Part shown: positions 25,045 to 34,026 of the stretch, in pieces | Layout: every line of letters begins with the position of its first letter | How positions within the stretch are numbered: the first letter of the stretch is position 1 | Source of the DNA: Sulfurospirillum sp001602955 | Lineage (GTDB): Bacteria > Campylobacterota > Campylobacteria > Campylobacterales > Sulfurospirillaceae | NCBI GenBank assembly: GCA_001602955.1 | Contig: LVAC01000023.1 | Location: forward strand, 248,001-312,000 | Reading direction: 5' to 3' | DNA: 64,000 bases | Position numbers and translations under genes: made by a program | The notes under the pieces: generated by a model | What the model was told of the DNA's origin: nothing | What the model saw: the letters and a program-made list of their open reading frames with translations, nothing else | Databases searched by the model: none

Positions 25045-26142
25045 TCATTGGCGTTTTTGTGCGATTAGCACGTCTTCGATTACTTTGGAAATATCGCCGT
25101 CGAGAATGTTGTTGACTTGCGAATAGGCGATATTGCTTCGATTGTCTTTAACTTGTTGGTAAGGCGCTAAAACGTAACTGCGAATCTGATGTCCCCAACC
25201 GATTTCGCTCTTTTCGATACCGTCTTTTTCGGCTTGTTGTTTTTCAAGTTCCAACTCGTATAAACGCGATTTAAGCATTTTCATCGCCGATGCGCGGTTT
25301 TTATGCTGTGAACGATCATTTTGACACTGTACGACGATACCGGTGGGAAGGTGGGTAATACGAATCGCACTGTCGGTTTTATTGACATGTTGACCTCCCG
25401 CACCGCCGGAGCGATAGGTATCGACTTTCAAATCTTTTTCGTCGATGACGATGTCGATATCGTCGTCCACTTCGGGAGAAACCATCACCGAGCTAAACGA
25501 CGTGTGACGTTTGGCGTTCGCGTCAAAAGGGCTAATACGCACCAAACGATGAATGCCGTTTTCGACTTTGAGGTAGCCGTAAGCGTTTTCTCCGCGGATA
25601 ATAAAACTCACGTCCTTAATGCCCGCTTCTTCGCCCTCTTGGTAGTCTAAGACTTCGACTTTAAAGCCGCATCGCTCCGCCCAGCGCAAGTACATGCGGT
25701 ACAAAATACTCGCCCAGTCTTGGCTTTCCGTTCCGCCCGCACCCGGGTGAATCGAAATAATGGCGTCGTTACCGTCGTTCTCGCCGCTTAACATCATGGC
25801 GATTTCAAGATCGGTAATGTGCGTTTCCAAATGCTCCGCATCTTTAAAAAGCTCCTCGATCGTCGCCTCATCGTTTTCCGCGTTCGCCATTTCGTACAAA
25901 TCGCCCGCGTCGTCTACGACGGTTTTGGCTTTCGTATAACGCTCCAACAAGGAGTTTAACGCGCGTTTTTCTTTTTGAATTTCACCCGCTTTTTTGGCGT
26001 CGTTCCAAAATTCGGGATCGTGTTCAATTGCATCTATTTCGTCGAGGCGTGTTTGAATTTCGTTTGGTTTAATGATCTGCGCGATATTATCGACTTTCGT
26101 GGTCAATTTTTTGAGCAGTTCCGTATACTCGTAATTATCCAA
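25045..26142 (-). CDS. prfB: peptide chain release factor 2
   Basis: Ends translation at UGA and UAA codons. The 365 residues contain the peptidyl-tRNA hydrolysis motif GGAGGQ (in RSGGAGGQHVNKT) and the UGA-recognition region SPFD. The frame is continuous, without the programmed frameshift of E. coli prfB. I chose TTG at 26142 because AAAAGGAAGG lies directly before it and the protein then begins DNYEYTELL as in relatives; an in-frame TTG 33 bases earlier has no site. It is divergent from panC. Confidence 0.95.
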   Translation of the reverse strand: MDNYEYTELLKKLTTKVDNIAQIIKPNEIQTRLDEIDAIEHDPEFWNDAKKAGEIQKEKRALNSLLERYTKAKTVVDDAGDLYEMANAENDEATIEELFKDAEHLETHITDLEIAMMLSGENDGNDAIISIHPGAGGTESQDWASILYRMYLRWAERCGFKVEVLDYQEGEEAGIKDVSFIIRGENAYGYLKVENGIHRLVRISPFDANAKRHTSFSSVMVSPEVDDDIDIVIDEKDLKVDTYRSGGAGGQHVNKTDSAIRITHLPTGIVVQCQNDRSQHKNRASAMKMLKSRLYELELEKQQAEKDGIEKSEIGWGHQIRSYVLAPYQQVKDNRSNIAYSQVNNILDGDISKVIEDVLIAQKRQ

Positions 26143-26256
26143 ATACCTTCCTTTTGCTATAATACGCTCTTTCAAAGAGACTTCTCAAACCTCTAACGTC
26201 CCATCAACGTCTTGGATCGTTAAAGAAGTCTATTATTTTACTCAAAAGTGCCTAAA

Positions 26257-27078
26257 ATGAAAATAGTACATACCTTAAGCGAGCTCATTGCCGCGCGTGC
26301 CGAACTTCAAGGTTCGGTTGGACTGGTTCCGACGATGGGAGCGCTGCACAACGGACATCTCTCTCTCCTTCAACAATCCACGGCGCAAAACGACCGTACG
26401 ATCGTTTCGATTTTTGTCAATCCGACGCAATTTTTACCCGGAGAAGACCTCGACAAATACCCTAGAAAACCCGAAGCCGATATTAAAATTTGCGAATTGG
26501 CGGGTGTCGACGTGCTTTTTATGCCCCGACCCGAGGAGATGTACGCGACGATCGAACCGACGATTCACGCCCCTAGCTCTAAAGCTTACATTTTGGAAGG
26601 ATTGGCGCGTCCGGGACACTTTGACGGCGTTTTGCGCGTCGTTTTAAAATTGTTCAATCTGACCAAGCCGACGCGGGCGTATTTCGGGAAAAAAGATGCT
26701 CAACAACTCTATCTCATTCAAAATATGATCACATGCCTCTTTTTGGACATCACGATCGTTCCGTGCGAAATTATCCGCGAAGACGACGGATTGGCACTTT
26801 CGAGCCGTAACACTTATTTAAATCCCGAAGAACGCCGTGAAGCTTTAAAACTGTGCGAGTCGCTCAAATGCGCAACCTATTTGGTCATGAAGGGAGAACG
26901 CGATATTTCCGTGATTCAAGCGGCGATGCTTCAAGCCTTAAAGCCTTTACATGTCGAATATGCGGTTATTTTAAACCGCGATTTTGATACAATACCTTCA
27001 TTACATGTCGGTCATTCGATTATTTTAGTCTGCGCCAAAGTCGGCACGACGCGTTTGATCGACAATTTATGGATTTAA
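26257..27078 (+). CDS. panC: pantothenate synthetase
   Basis: Joins pantoate and beta-alanine to make pantothenate (vitamin B5), with ATP. The 273 residues show VPTMGALHNGHLSLL (the HxGH site), IVSIFVNPTQF, FGKKDAQQLYLIQNM and LALSSRNTYLNPEE, all family hallmarks. I use ATG 26257; the GTG nine bases earlier is less likely. It is followed nine bases on by rimO. panB, the preceding pathway step, is elsewhere in this window (58.5 kb). Confidence 0.95.
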   Translation: MKIVHTLSELIAARAELQGSVGLVPTMGALHNGHLSLLQQSTAQNDRTIVSIFVNPTQFLPGEDLDKYPRKPEADIKICELAGVDVLFMPRPEEMYATIEPTIHAPSSKAYILEGLARPGHFDGVLRVVLKLFNLTKPTRAYFGKKDAQQLYLIQNMITCLFLDITIVPCEIIREDDGLALSSRNTYLNPEERREALKLCESLKCATYLVMKGERDISVIQAAMLQALKPLHVEYAVILNRDFDTIPSLHVGHSIILVCAKVGTTRLIDNLWI

Positions 27079-27086
27079 GGACACCC

Positions 27087-28397
27087 GTGAAAAAACTCCA
27101 TCTCGTCTCACTCGGATGCAACAAAAACCTCGTCGACAGCGAAGTCATGCTCGGTAAACTCAAACAGTACGAGCTTTGCGACGATCCCGCGAAAGCCGAC
27201 GTGCTCATCGTCAACACGTGCGGATTTATCGGTCCTGCGAAACAAGAGAGTCTCAATACGATTTTTTCACTTCACGAAGCGCGTAAAAAAAATTCTTTAC
27301 TCGTAATGGCAGGGTGTTTGAGCGAGCGTTACAAAGAAGAGCTGACCCATGAGCTCAAAGAGGTCGATCTCTTTACGGGTGTCGGCGATTACGACAAAAT
27401 CGACGAGATTATCGCGCTTCGTCAAAATCGTTTTTCTCCCTCAACGTATCTTTTAAACGAAGAAGAACGCGTCATTACGGGTTCCAATGCCCATGCTTAC
27501 GTCAAACTTTCCGAGGGCTGCAATCAAACCTGTAGTTTTTGCGCGATTCCGAATTTTAAAGGAAAGCTCTTTTCGCGCACGCTCGAATCGATCGAAAAAG
27601 AGGTACGCTTCCTTGTTGCCAAAGGCTTTTTTGATTTTAGTTTTATCTCCCAAGACAGTAGCTCCTTTTTAAGAGACCGCGGCGAAAAAGAGGGGCTAAT
27701 TCGTCTCATTGAAACGATTGAATCTATCGAAGGCGTCAAGAGTGCGCGTATTTTATACCTCTATCCGACAACGACGTCCAACGCGCTAATTGGACGCATT
27801 ATCGCTTCGCCTTTGTTTCACAACTATTTTGATATGCCGATTCAACACATCAGCGATGCAATGCTTAAACGTATGAAACGAGGTGCCGGAAAAGAGCGCA
27901 TTATCGAACAATTAACCCTGATGCGCCAAGCACCGAACAGTTTTATTCGTACCAGCTTTATCGTCGGACATCCGCAAGAGAGCGATGCGGAATTTGAAGA
28001 ACTGCTTTCCTTTATGAAAACGTTTCGCTTCGATCGCGTCAATATCTTTGCATATTCGGACGAAGAAGATACTTCTGCGCATGCGATGGAAGGCAAAATC
28101 GATACCAAAACGATCAACGCACGCATTAAAAAGCTCGATAAACTCGTTGCCGAGCAAACCATGCAAAGCCTCAAAAACGAAATCGGTAAAAGCGTAACGA
28201 TCCTAATCGAAGGAGAGAGCAGCGAACACGCGCTTTTTATGGGAGCGCGCGAACTGCTTTGGGCACCGAGCATCGACGGCGAAATTCTCGTCAACGACTC
28301 GGACGTTGAAAACGTTCGCATCGGAGCGTGCTACCAAGCGCGCATCAACGAACTTGCCGGAGATAAGCTCATTGCCGCCATCACCGCTCTTGCATGA
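27087..28397 (+). CDS. rimO: ribosomal protein S12 methylthiotransferase
   Basis: Radical SAM enzyme that adds a methylthio group to an aspartate of ribosomal protein S12. It has the N-terminal MTTase part (LVSLGCNKNLVDSEVML, NTCGFI), the radical SAM cluster EGCNQTCSFCAIPNFKG, and a C-terminal TRAM domain. GTG at 27087 is chosen, as AAGGA sits seven bases before it; 436 residues result. It follows panC closely and overlaps tilS by eight bases. The accessory factor YcaO is encoded at 8.4 kb. Confidence 0.93.
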   Translation: MKKLHLVSLGCNKNLVDSEVMLGKLKQYELCDDPAKADVLIVNTCGFIGPAKQESLNTIFSLHEARKKNSLLVMAGCLSERYKEELTHELKEVDLFTGVGDYDKIDEIIALRQNRFSPSTYLLNEEERVITGSNAHAYVKLSEGCNQTCSFCAIPNFKGKLFSRTLESIEKEVRFLVAKGFFDFSFISQDSSSFLRDRGEKEGLIRLIETIESIEGVKSARILYLYPTTTSNALIGRIIASPLFHNYFDMPIQHISDAMLKRMKRGAGKERIIEQLTLMRQAPNSFIRTSFIVGHPQESDAEFEELLSFMKTFRFDRVNIFAYSDEEDTSAHAMEGKIDTKTINARIKKLDKLVAEQTMQSLKNEIGKSVTILIEGESSEHALFMGARELLWAPSIDGEILVNDSDVENVRIGACYQARINELAGDKLIAAITALA

Positions 28398-29361
28398 AGA
28401 AACCCTTGCTTTTCTTCGTAACCGCAAAAATCTTTTAGCCTTTTCGGGAGGCGGCGATTCGACCGCCCTCTTCTTTTTACTCGAACAAGCGAACATTCCT
28501 TTCGATATTGTCTTAGTCAATTATCAAACCCGAGCGCAAAGCGACGAAGAAGAGTGCTATGCCAAAACGCTTGCGACACGTTACCGTAAACGCTATTTTG
28601 TCTTTACATGTAAGCTTTCTTCGTCTAATTTTGAGCATCGGGCTCGTTATGAGCGTTACGGCTGTTGTAAAACCTTGATGCGCTACTACGGGTACGACAC
28701 GTTGGTGACGGCACACCATTTGGGCGATCGTTTGGAGTGGTTTTTGATGCAACTCTCCAAAGGTGCGGGTTTGGTCGAGATGCTCGGTATGCATACCTAC
28801 GAGAAGCGAAAGACTTACATGTTGGTTCGTCCGCTTCTGCATCTTACTAAAGCGGCATTGGAACACTTTTTAGACGAACGAGGCGTGGAGTATTTTCACG
28901 ACGCAAGTAACGACGATACCTCCGTGTTACGCAACCGTATCCGCCATACGTTTGCAACGCCTTTTCTTGGCTTAAACGAAGCAGGGATCACTCAAAGCTT
29001 TGCTTACCTCGAAGCAGATGCTAAACGCCTTTTACCCGAAGGTTCCAAGCGGCTCGGCGATCTTTTTATCTGTGCTAGAAACGCCGATGATTTGATCAAT
29101 ATTCGCCGTGTCGACAAAGCGTTAAAATGTTTAGGGAAAGTCCTCTCTAAAGCCGAGCGCGATGAAGTGTTACGTACCAAAGACTGCGTTGTCGGCGGAA
29201 GATTTGCGGTGGTGTTTGACGAGTCTACAATTTACGTCGCGCCTTTTCTTAAAATCGTCATGCCCAAATCCTTTAAAGAAATCTGCCGCAAGGCACGCAT
29301 TCCCCTCAAGATTCGTGCATACCTCTTTACTTCCGAGCTGAATCCTTCGTCGTTGCATTGA
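28390..29361 (+). CDS. tilS: tRNA(Ile)-lysidine synthetase
   Basis: Changes C34 of the tRNA-Ile anticodon to lysidine so that it reads AUA. The ATP-pyrophosphatase loop FSGGGDSTALFFLL is clear, followed by the family's VLVNYQTRAQSDEE, THHLGD-type TAHHLGDRLEWFLMQL and the C-terminal HDASNDDTSVLRNRIRH. I place the start at TTG 28390, overlapping the rimO stop; the reading frame stays open upstream and no ribosome site decides the matter. At about 323 residues it lacks most of the E. coli C-terminal domain, which is usual in this phylum. Confidence 0.88.
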   Translation: MHEETLAFLRNRKNLLAFSGGGDSTALFFLLEQANIPFDIVLVNYQTRAQSDEEECYAKTLATRYRKRYFVFTCKLSSSNFEHRARYERYGCCKTLMRYYGYDTLVTAHHLGDRLEWFLMQLSKGAGLVEMLGMHTYEKRKTYMLVRPLLHLTKAALEHFLDERGVEYFHDASNDDTSVLRNRIRHTFATPFLGLNEAGITQSFAYLEADAKRLLPEGSKRLGDLFICARNADDLINIRRVDKALKCLGKVLSKAERDEVLRTKDCVVGGRFAVVFDESTIYVAPFLKIVMPKSFKEICRKARIPLKIRAYLFTSELNPSSLH

Positions 29362-29884
29362 GGTCGTAAACTTTAATTTTAAACGTTGAAGAGATCGTTT
29401 GCGCGTTAGATTCTAAATGAATCGGAAAATCGGCTTGCACGATATTGTTGTAGCGGTTAAGCCCTTCGAGGAAATTGTAAAAATTCGTCGGGGTTTTGAG
29501 TGTCGAAGTCACGTTGAGCTCATACTCGACAAACTCTTTTTTATAATCGGATTTTGAAACTTCGACCAAGGAGACGTTGGTAAAAAACTTTCCGGCATAA
29601 CGTATAAATTCGGCGGGTGCAAAAGTATGTTTAAACGCCTGAATCGCATGAACGTTCTCGGCTTTAAGCTTCGAAAGTTCGGCTTCACGCTCCAAAAAAA
29701 GGTTTTCGACGCGCGTTTTATGCACTAAAACCCGCTTGTATTCGGCTTGCAATACGCGGTACTCTTTGACGTTTGGAATAATCAAAATAAAAATAAACCC
29801 GAACGTAATCACGAGAAACACCATCAAGAAAAGCAAGAGTTTCATCAAATCTATTTTTTCAAGACTGCGATCAAAACTAGTCAC
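29327..29884 (-). CDS. PilO-like inner-membrane protein
   Basis: 185 residues with one membrane segment (about 15-35), a coiled coil (about 40-80) and a ferredoxin-like C-terminal domain ending KIKVYDLNATT. This is the layout of PilO/GspM-type proteins that align the inner-membrane platform of type IV pili, type II secretion and DNA uptake machines. It is the last of three overlapping genes and its 3' end overlaps tilS by 35 bases on the opposite strand. Sequence identity of such proteins is always low, so the family call is based on layout. Confidence 0.6.
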   Translation of the reverse strand: MTSFDRSLEKIDLMKLLLFLMVFLVITFGFIFILIIPNVKEYRVLQAEYKRVLVHKTRVENLFLEREAELSKLKAENVHAIQAFKHTFAPAEFIRYAGKFFTNVSLVEVSKSDYKKEFVEYELNVTSTLKTPTNFYNFLEGLNRYNNIVQADFPIHLESNAQTISSTFKIKVYDLNATTKDSARK

Positions 29885-30398
29885 CGATGCTCTCCTCTGC
29901 GATGATTTTATTAACGCTGACGAAGTTATACCATCCCTCTTTCGTCAAATAAAAATTCGTATTGCTGGTATGAAAAATCGATTTCAAAGGTGCCGCCAAA
30001 AGAAAATTGAACGTGTCTTGCGTCGGCGTTACCCCGTATAAGATCAACGAGTTGCGCTCCATTTCGACTTTTTTCAGCGTAATTTGATCGGGAACCAAAT
30101 CAAACAAATTTTTCATGCTCTCTTTTAAAAGCGTGTTGTTGGAAAAAATTTCTTCCGCAAGCGCTTTTTGACGCAAGATCAACCCGATAATCTCATCGTC
30201 TTCGTCGATGCGTTTTTCAAGTGTTTCACGCTCGTTCGTTAAATCGACCATACCGGTTTTAAACGAGCGGATCTCATACGCAAGATAGCCGTCGAAAAGC
30301 AGCATAAAACCCGACATCGAAAGAATGAAAATCACCCACATTTTGCTAAAAAGCGATAAAAAGGGTTTTGGTCTTGGCGTTATAAAGCTGTATTTCAT
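29877..30398 (-). CDS. PilN-like inner-membrane protein
   Basis: 173 residues: a short cytoplasmic start (FITPRPKPFLSLFSKM), one membrane segment (about 22-42), a coiled coil and a C-terminal globular part. It begins in a four-base overlap with the upstream gene and overlaps the downstream gene by eight bases. The order PilM-like, PilN-like, PilO-like is the classic assembly platform set. In Campylobacter, similar small membrane proteins belong to the DNA-uptake (Cts) system; equivalence here is inference. Confidence 0.6.
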   Translation of the reverse strand: MKYSFITPRPKPFLSLFSKMWVIFILSMSGFMLLFDGYLAYEIRSFKTGMVDLTNERETLEKRIDEDDEIIGLILRQKALAEEIFSNNTLLKESMKNLFDLVPDQITLKKVEMERNSLILYGVTPTQDTFNFLLAAPLKSIFHTSNTNFYLTKEGWYNFVSVNKIIAEESIGD

Positions 30399-31456
30399 TG
30401 AAACACCTCGCGAATCGCCAAATCACAAACTTTTTCGCCGATATCGACTTTGTGAAGCTCTACGTCCATCATAAGTTCGTCTTCGATTTGATGGATCAAG
30501 TCTGAGCTGACTTCATAACCGTCGAAAATGATGATCTCTTCGATAAATTCGCTCGGATAGAGAGGATTGTGGTAATACTCTTCCAGCGACGATTTTAAGT
30601 ATTTGTAAATCGTTAAATCCCGACCGTAAAGTTCTAAACTTACGTCTTCTTCTTTGATTTCGTTAATACCCTTGAAAAAACCGAGCGTTTTATCGTCTAC
30701 GTCGGAGAACGTATCCGCTGAACGTAATTCGTCGATCGTGTCTAAATCGCTAAGCTCCCCTAGTTCGTCCAACTCTTCTGGTTCAGGCTCATCATGCGCC
30801 AACTCCGGAAGCTCCCCCGCACCGACGATTTCTTCTTCTTTTTGCTCGTTTTCCCAATCGTTGAGATCGTTGCTACGCGTAAAAGAGGATTCGTTTTGCG
30901 TTTTAAAAAAAGCACCGAAATGAAGACGCATTTCGTTAAACACTGCCATAATAAAAAAATTATGACCGTTTAAAAGATAACATGTAGGTTTGTTTTTCGG
31001 TTTTTGACTGCTGACAAAATCGCTTAAAACGATAAAAGGAGAGACGACAAAGTCAACGCCTACTTCCGAAAAAAGATTTTTGACGCTCTTGATTTCCATC
31101 GAAGCGGCATATGCCGTCCATTGATTACGAACCGGTAGACAATAAGTAGTCTCCGTATCGATATTGTGCCTTTGCAGGCTTTTTTTATCGACGCCTTCGA
31201 CTGCGCCTTGTCCCAAAGCATCTAATAAATAAGCGATATAAACGAAGCGGTATTCGTCTTGTAAATGCATTAAATAATTTTCGAGTGCTTGATCCAACGC
31301 CTCGAGCGGAAGTGTGAGGGCAAACGTTTTCGTAAACGTTTTGAGAACCGCTCCTTTTTTGAGAACCTTGCAGCGCAAAACGCATTCGGCATCGTTTACC
31401 ACGATAGAGACAAAAAGATTTTCAAATTTTTTTTGTAGAACCGTTTTAATGCTCAT
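30395..31456 (-). CDS. hypothetical protein, possible PilM-like platform protein
   Basis: 353-residue cytoplasmic protein. Residues 1 to about 200 are beta-rich and could be an actin-like fold (YIAYLLDALGQGAVEGVD; TCYLLNGHNFFIMAVF). A very acidic, low-complexity stretch lies at about 215-260. The C-terminal part ends IGEKVCDLAIREVFQ. No ATP motif is clear, so the PilM assignment rests on its place as first gene before PilN- and PilO-like genes. Confidence 0.5.
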   Translation of the reverse strand: MSIKTVLQKKFENLFVSIVVNDAECVLRCKVLKKGAVLKTFTKTFALTLPLEALDQALENYLMHLQDEYRFVYIAYLLDALGQGAVEGVDKKSLQRHNIDTETTYCLPVRNQWTAYAASMEIKSVKNLFSEVGVDFVVSPFIVLSDFVSSQKPKNKPTCYLLNGHNFFIMAVFNEMRLHFGAFFKTQNESSFTRSNDLNDWENEQKEEEIVGAGELPELAHDEPEPEELDELGELSDLDTIDELRSADTFSDVDDKTLGFFKGINEIKEEDVSLELYGRDLTIYKYLKSSLEEYYHNPLYPSEFIEEIIIFDGYEVSSDLIHQIEDELMMDVELHKVDIGEKVCDLAIREVFQ

Positions 31457-31573
31457 ACGTCGTCTCTTTTATTCACTTGCTTGCTCACGGAGGTTAATTT
31501 TAGCTTATATATTAGACTAATCTTGCTTAAGCTTTCTAAAAGTGCAAGCAAAAGACGTACCGATTGAATACCG

Positions 31574-32215
31574 TTAAACATTTGCCGCATGCACAAGGAG
31601 TTCGCGTTGAATCAAAGCTTTTGCCTCTTCAAGCGAAAGTCCGTCCACGTAAAAAGGATTGCTGTAATAAAAATGAAGCGTACTAAAAGGTTTGGGGATA
31701 CAAAACGCATCCCAACTGTTCATCGTCCAAAAAGAGCTTGGACGGCAGTTAACCGCGATAATCGGAGCATGGCGCATCTGTGCTAAAATGACGACGCCGT
31801 CCGCGACGGAATAACGAGGCCCTCTTGGTCCATCGGGCGTGATAGCCACGTCGCGTCCGTTTTTCAAGCTCCGCAAAGCCGCTCGTAAAACGGTGCTACC
31901 GCCTTTGGACGAACTACCGCGAATCGTCTGCGCACCGGCAAGTTCCACCACCCTCGCAATCATTTCACCGTCACTATGACGACTAATAATCGCATCCACT
32001 TTGATCTGTTTTGCATAATACATGTAACCGAAAATTAGCGCTAAAATATCGCCGTGCCATGCCGCATAAATACTCGGCGTATCGGCACCGTTGATCTCTT
32101 CGTGTAGCACTTTTTTACATGTCGCAAAAAGAATTTTCGTTAAAAGATAAACGACGGGCGGCGCAACCCGCACAAGCAATGCGCGCCGACTTTTTTTAGA
32201 GAACCAATTCGCCAT
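31574..32215 (-). CDS. DUF374 lysophospholipid acyltransferase family protein
   Basis: Membrane-associated acyltransferase-like protein of 213 residues. It has an N-terminal hydrophobic segment, then AAWHGDILALIFGYM, ISRHSDGEMIARVVE, GSSSKGGSTVLRAALRSL and TPDGPRGPRYSV, which together define DUF374. In this phylum the family is thought to act on lipid A or phospholipid acylation, but the substrate is not settled. The start ATG at 32215 overlaps the end of miaB by 20 bases. Together with miaB and the HP0268-like gene it forms one operon. Confidence 0.88.
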   Translation of the reverse strand: MANWFSKKSRRALLVRVAPPVVYLLTKILFATCKKVLHEEINGADTPSIYAAWHGDILALIFGYMYYAKQIKVDAIISRHSDGEMIARVVELAGAQTIRGSSSKGGSTVLRAALRSLKNGRDVAITPDGPRGPRYSVADGVVILAQMRHAPIIAVNCRPSSFWTMNSWDAFCIPKPFSTLHFYYSNPFYVDGLSLEEAKALIQRELLVHAANV

Positions 32216-33512
32216 AGAGCGAAAGCCGTTTAGGGTTGGTAATTTTAATATTGACGGTACGACCGAGCAGACTCTCGTCGCCCTTAATCTGAACCAGTGC
32301 ATTATTGTCGCTTCTTCCGGCAAGGTAACCGCTATTGCGAAGTTCGTCGATATACACGGGATAGATCTTATCAAGGTGCGATAAAGCGATCTCGTCTAAA
32401 ATGTCGTCTTGTAAAAGTTGCAGTCGCTCCAACCGCGCCGAGCCAATTTCCGAATCGATTTGATCGGTAAACTCTGCCGCTTTGGTTAAAGGACGTGCGG
32501 AATACTTAAACGCAAATACCTGCTCAAATTTGACCTGTCGCATCACGTCGAGCGTCTCTTCGAAATCTTCGTCGCTCTCACCCGGAAATGCCACGATAAT
32601 ATCAGTGCTAATCGAAACATCGGGAATCATTTCGCGCAATTTCAACGCCCGATTTAAAAACCACTCTTTACTATAACCGCGTTTCATCCGCTCCAAAATG
32701 CGTGTTGAACCGCTTTGTAGGGGCATATGCATCGACTTACACACTTTGGGATTTGAAGCAAACGTCTCTAAAAATTTATCGTCCATATGCAAAGGATGCG
32801 GAGACGTAAATCGAATGCGCTCAACTTCGGGAATTTCGGCAATGCGATTTAAAAGATCCGAAAAGTCCATATCTAAACGTACGTTGCCGCTAAAACGCTT
32901 TCCGTAATTGTTGACGTTTTGACCCAATAAGAAAATCTCTTTTGCCCCGTTTTTAGCCGCTTTACGGGCTTCATTTAAAATGAGATCGGCGGGAATGGAT
33001 ATCTCTTCGCCTCTGGTATGCGGGACGATGCAGTAGGTGCATTTTTTATCGCAGCCGATAGAGATATTGACGTACGCCTTATAAAGACTGTTACGATACT
33101 CTCCAAACGCGTAAGCACTTTCATCGTAATCGGTATCGACGCTTAAAAATTTTTCGTTATTAACCGCGGTTGAAATTTTGGAGACGTTACGCGCACCGAT
33201 CACAAAACTGACGTAAGGGGCACGTTTAAAGATTTCTTTGCCTAAGTGGCTTGCGGTGCATCCGCATACGCCGATTTTAGCACCCGCTTTTTTTTGAAGG
33301 TTGTATTTTCCGATTTCTGAAAAAAGTTTACTGACGGGTTTTTCGCGCACGCTACAGGTGTTAATCACGATTAAATCCGCTTCTTGTATATTTTGCGTTA
33401 GAACATAATTTTCAAGACTTCCGAGTTCTGCGATGATATGTTCGGAATCCCGAACGTTCATCGCACACCCTAGAGTCTCAATAAAAAGCTTTTTCTCTTC
33501 TTTTATACCCAA
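32196..33512 (-). CDS. miaB: tRNA-2-methylthio-N6-isopentenyladenosine synthase
   Basis: Radical SAM methylthiotransferase acting on A37 of tRNAs. The 438 residues have the N-terminal cysteine motifs (IETLGCAMNVRDSEHI, INTCSVREKP, VCGCTA), the radical SAM cluster GCDKKCTYCIVPHTRGEE, and a TRAM domain at the end. It begins with TTG seven bases after AAGG. It is a paralogue of rimO at 27 kb, but the ISIGCDKKCTYC sequence and length fit MiaB. Confidence 0.95.
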   Translation of the reverse strand: MGIKEEKKLFIETLGCAMNVRDSEHIIAELGSLENYVLTQNIQEADLIVINTCSVREKPVSKLFSEIGKYNLQKKAGAKIGVCGCTASHLGKEIFKRAPYVSFVIGARNVSKISTAVNNEKFLSVDTDYDESAYAFGEYRNSLYKAYVNISIGCDKKCTYCIVPHTRGEEISIPADLILNEARKAAKNGAKEIFLLGQNVNNYGKRFSGNVRLDMDFSDLLNRIAEIPEVERIRFTSPHPLHMDDKFLETFASNPKVCKSMHMPLQSGSTRILERMKRGYSKEWFLNRALKLREMIPDVSISTDIIVAFPGESDEDFEETLDVMRQVKFEQVFAFKYSARPLTKAAEFTDQIDSEIGSARLERLQLLQDDILDEIALSHLDKIYPVYIDELRNSGYLAGRSDNNALVQIKGDESLLGRTVNIKITNPKRLSLYGELVL

Positions 33513-33521
33513 AACACGACC

Positions 33522-33764
33522 TTATAAAATATGAACTTCGTACATGTAATCGCCTTCGCCTAAACCGTAACGAATATCGCGTAAATAAACGCTCAACCCT
33601 TTTGCCTCAAAATGCTCGACGAGCGCGACAAGATCTTTATGAGAGTTTTCCTTGTCGAAATAAAAAATTTTTTGTCCCTCTTTTTCAATAATTTCGGCTA
33701 CTTTTTCTAAGGTAATCGTTTTGGGTTTTCCGTTGATTTCGTTTCTTGCCAATTTAATTTCCAT
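33522..33764 (-). CDS. HP0268 family protein (small nuclease)
   Basis: 80 residues that match the H. pylori HP0268 protein in length and pattern: an N-terminal KLARNE, IFYFDKENSHKDLVALVEHFEAKG and a C-terminal YEVHIL. HP0268 has been described as a nicking endonuclease and purine-specific ribonuclease, and the family is restricted to this phylum, so it is also a good lineage marker. It is the first gene of the operon with miaB. Confidence 0.88.
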   Translation of the reverse strand: MEIKLARNEINGKPKTITLEKVAEIIEKEGQKIFYFDKENSHKDLVALVEHFEAKGLSVYLRDIRYGLGEGDYMYEVHIL

Positions 33765-33911
33765 TTGCCAACCTCTTTTCTATCGCAAAAATTATCGTAT
33801 GTGTTCACTATGCACAAAGATATATCGCGAAGTATACTTTATTTACGATAAATTCCTCATTAAAAGCATACTACTTTACTCTTATAAAGAAAAATAAAAG
33901 AAGAGTTTGGC

Positions 33912-33917
33912 TATAAT
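33912..33917 (+). promoter_or_regulatory. -10 of the nusA promoter
   Basis: TTTGGCTATAAT is a typical Campylobacterota promoter element, about 110 bases before the nusA start. The 262-base gap between the two divergent genes also holds an AAGTATACTT palindrome near 33828-33837, possibly the -10 area for the miaB operon. No gene is seen in the gap. Confidence 0.55.
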
Positions 33918-34026
33918 CATTTTTCCTCAGCTCGCTATCGTTTAAATTTCCATGATTTAATTTTGAGTTTTCATCATTGCGATACCTATCGAAAGCGTAA
34001 AATACGTTAATTTTTTAAGGATACTT

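Noticed and set aside
24824..25126. A plus-strand reading frame through the tandem repeat with a repeated peptide
   Set aside because: The frame is a by-product of the DNA repeat, has no good ribosome site, and overlaps the 3' end of prfB.
26140..26175. A programmed frameshift in prfB as in E. coli
   Set aside because: The frame is continuous from the TTG start and no in-frame TGA interrupts it; the extra upstream codons are better explained by a wrong early start.
33765..34026. A tRNA or small RNA gene in the miaB-nusA gap
   Set aside because: No cloverleaf or CCA-type end could be found; the gap looks like two promoters.
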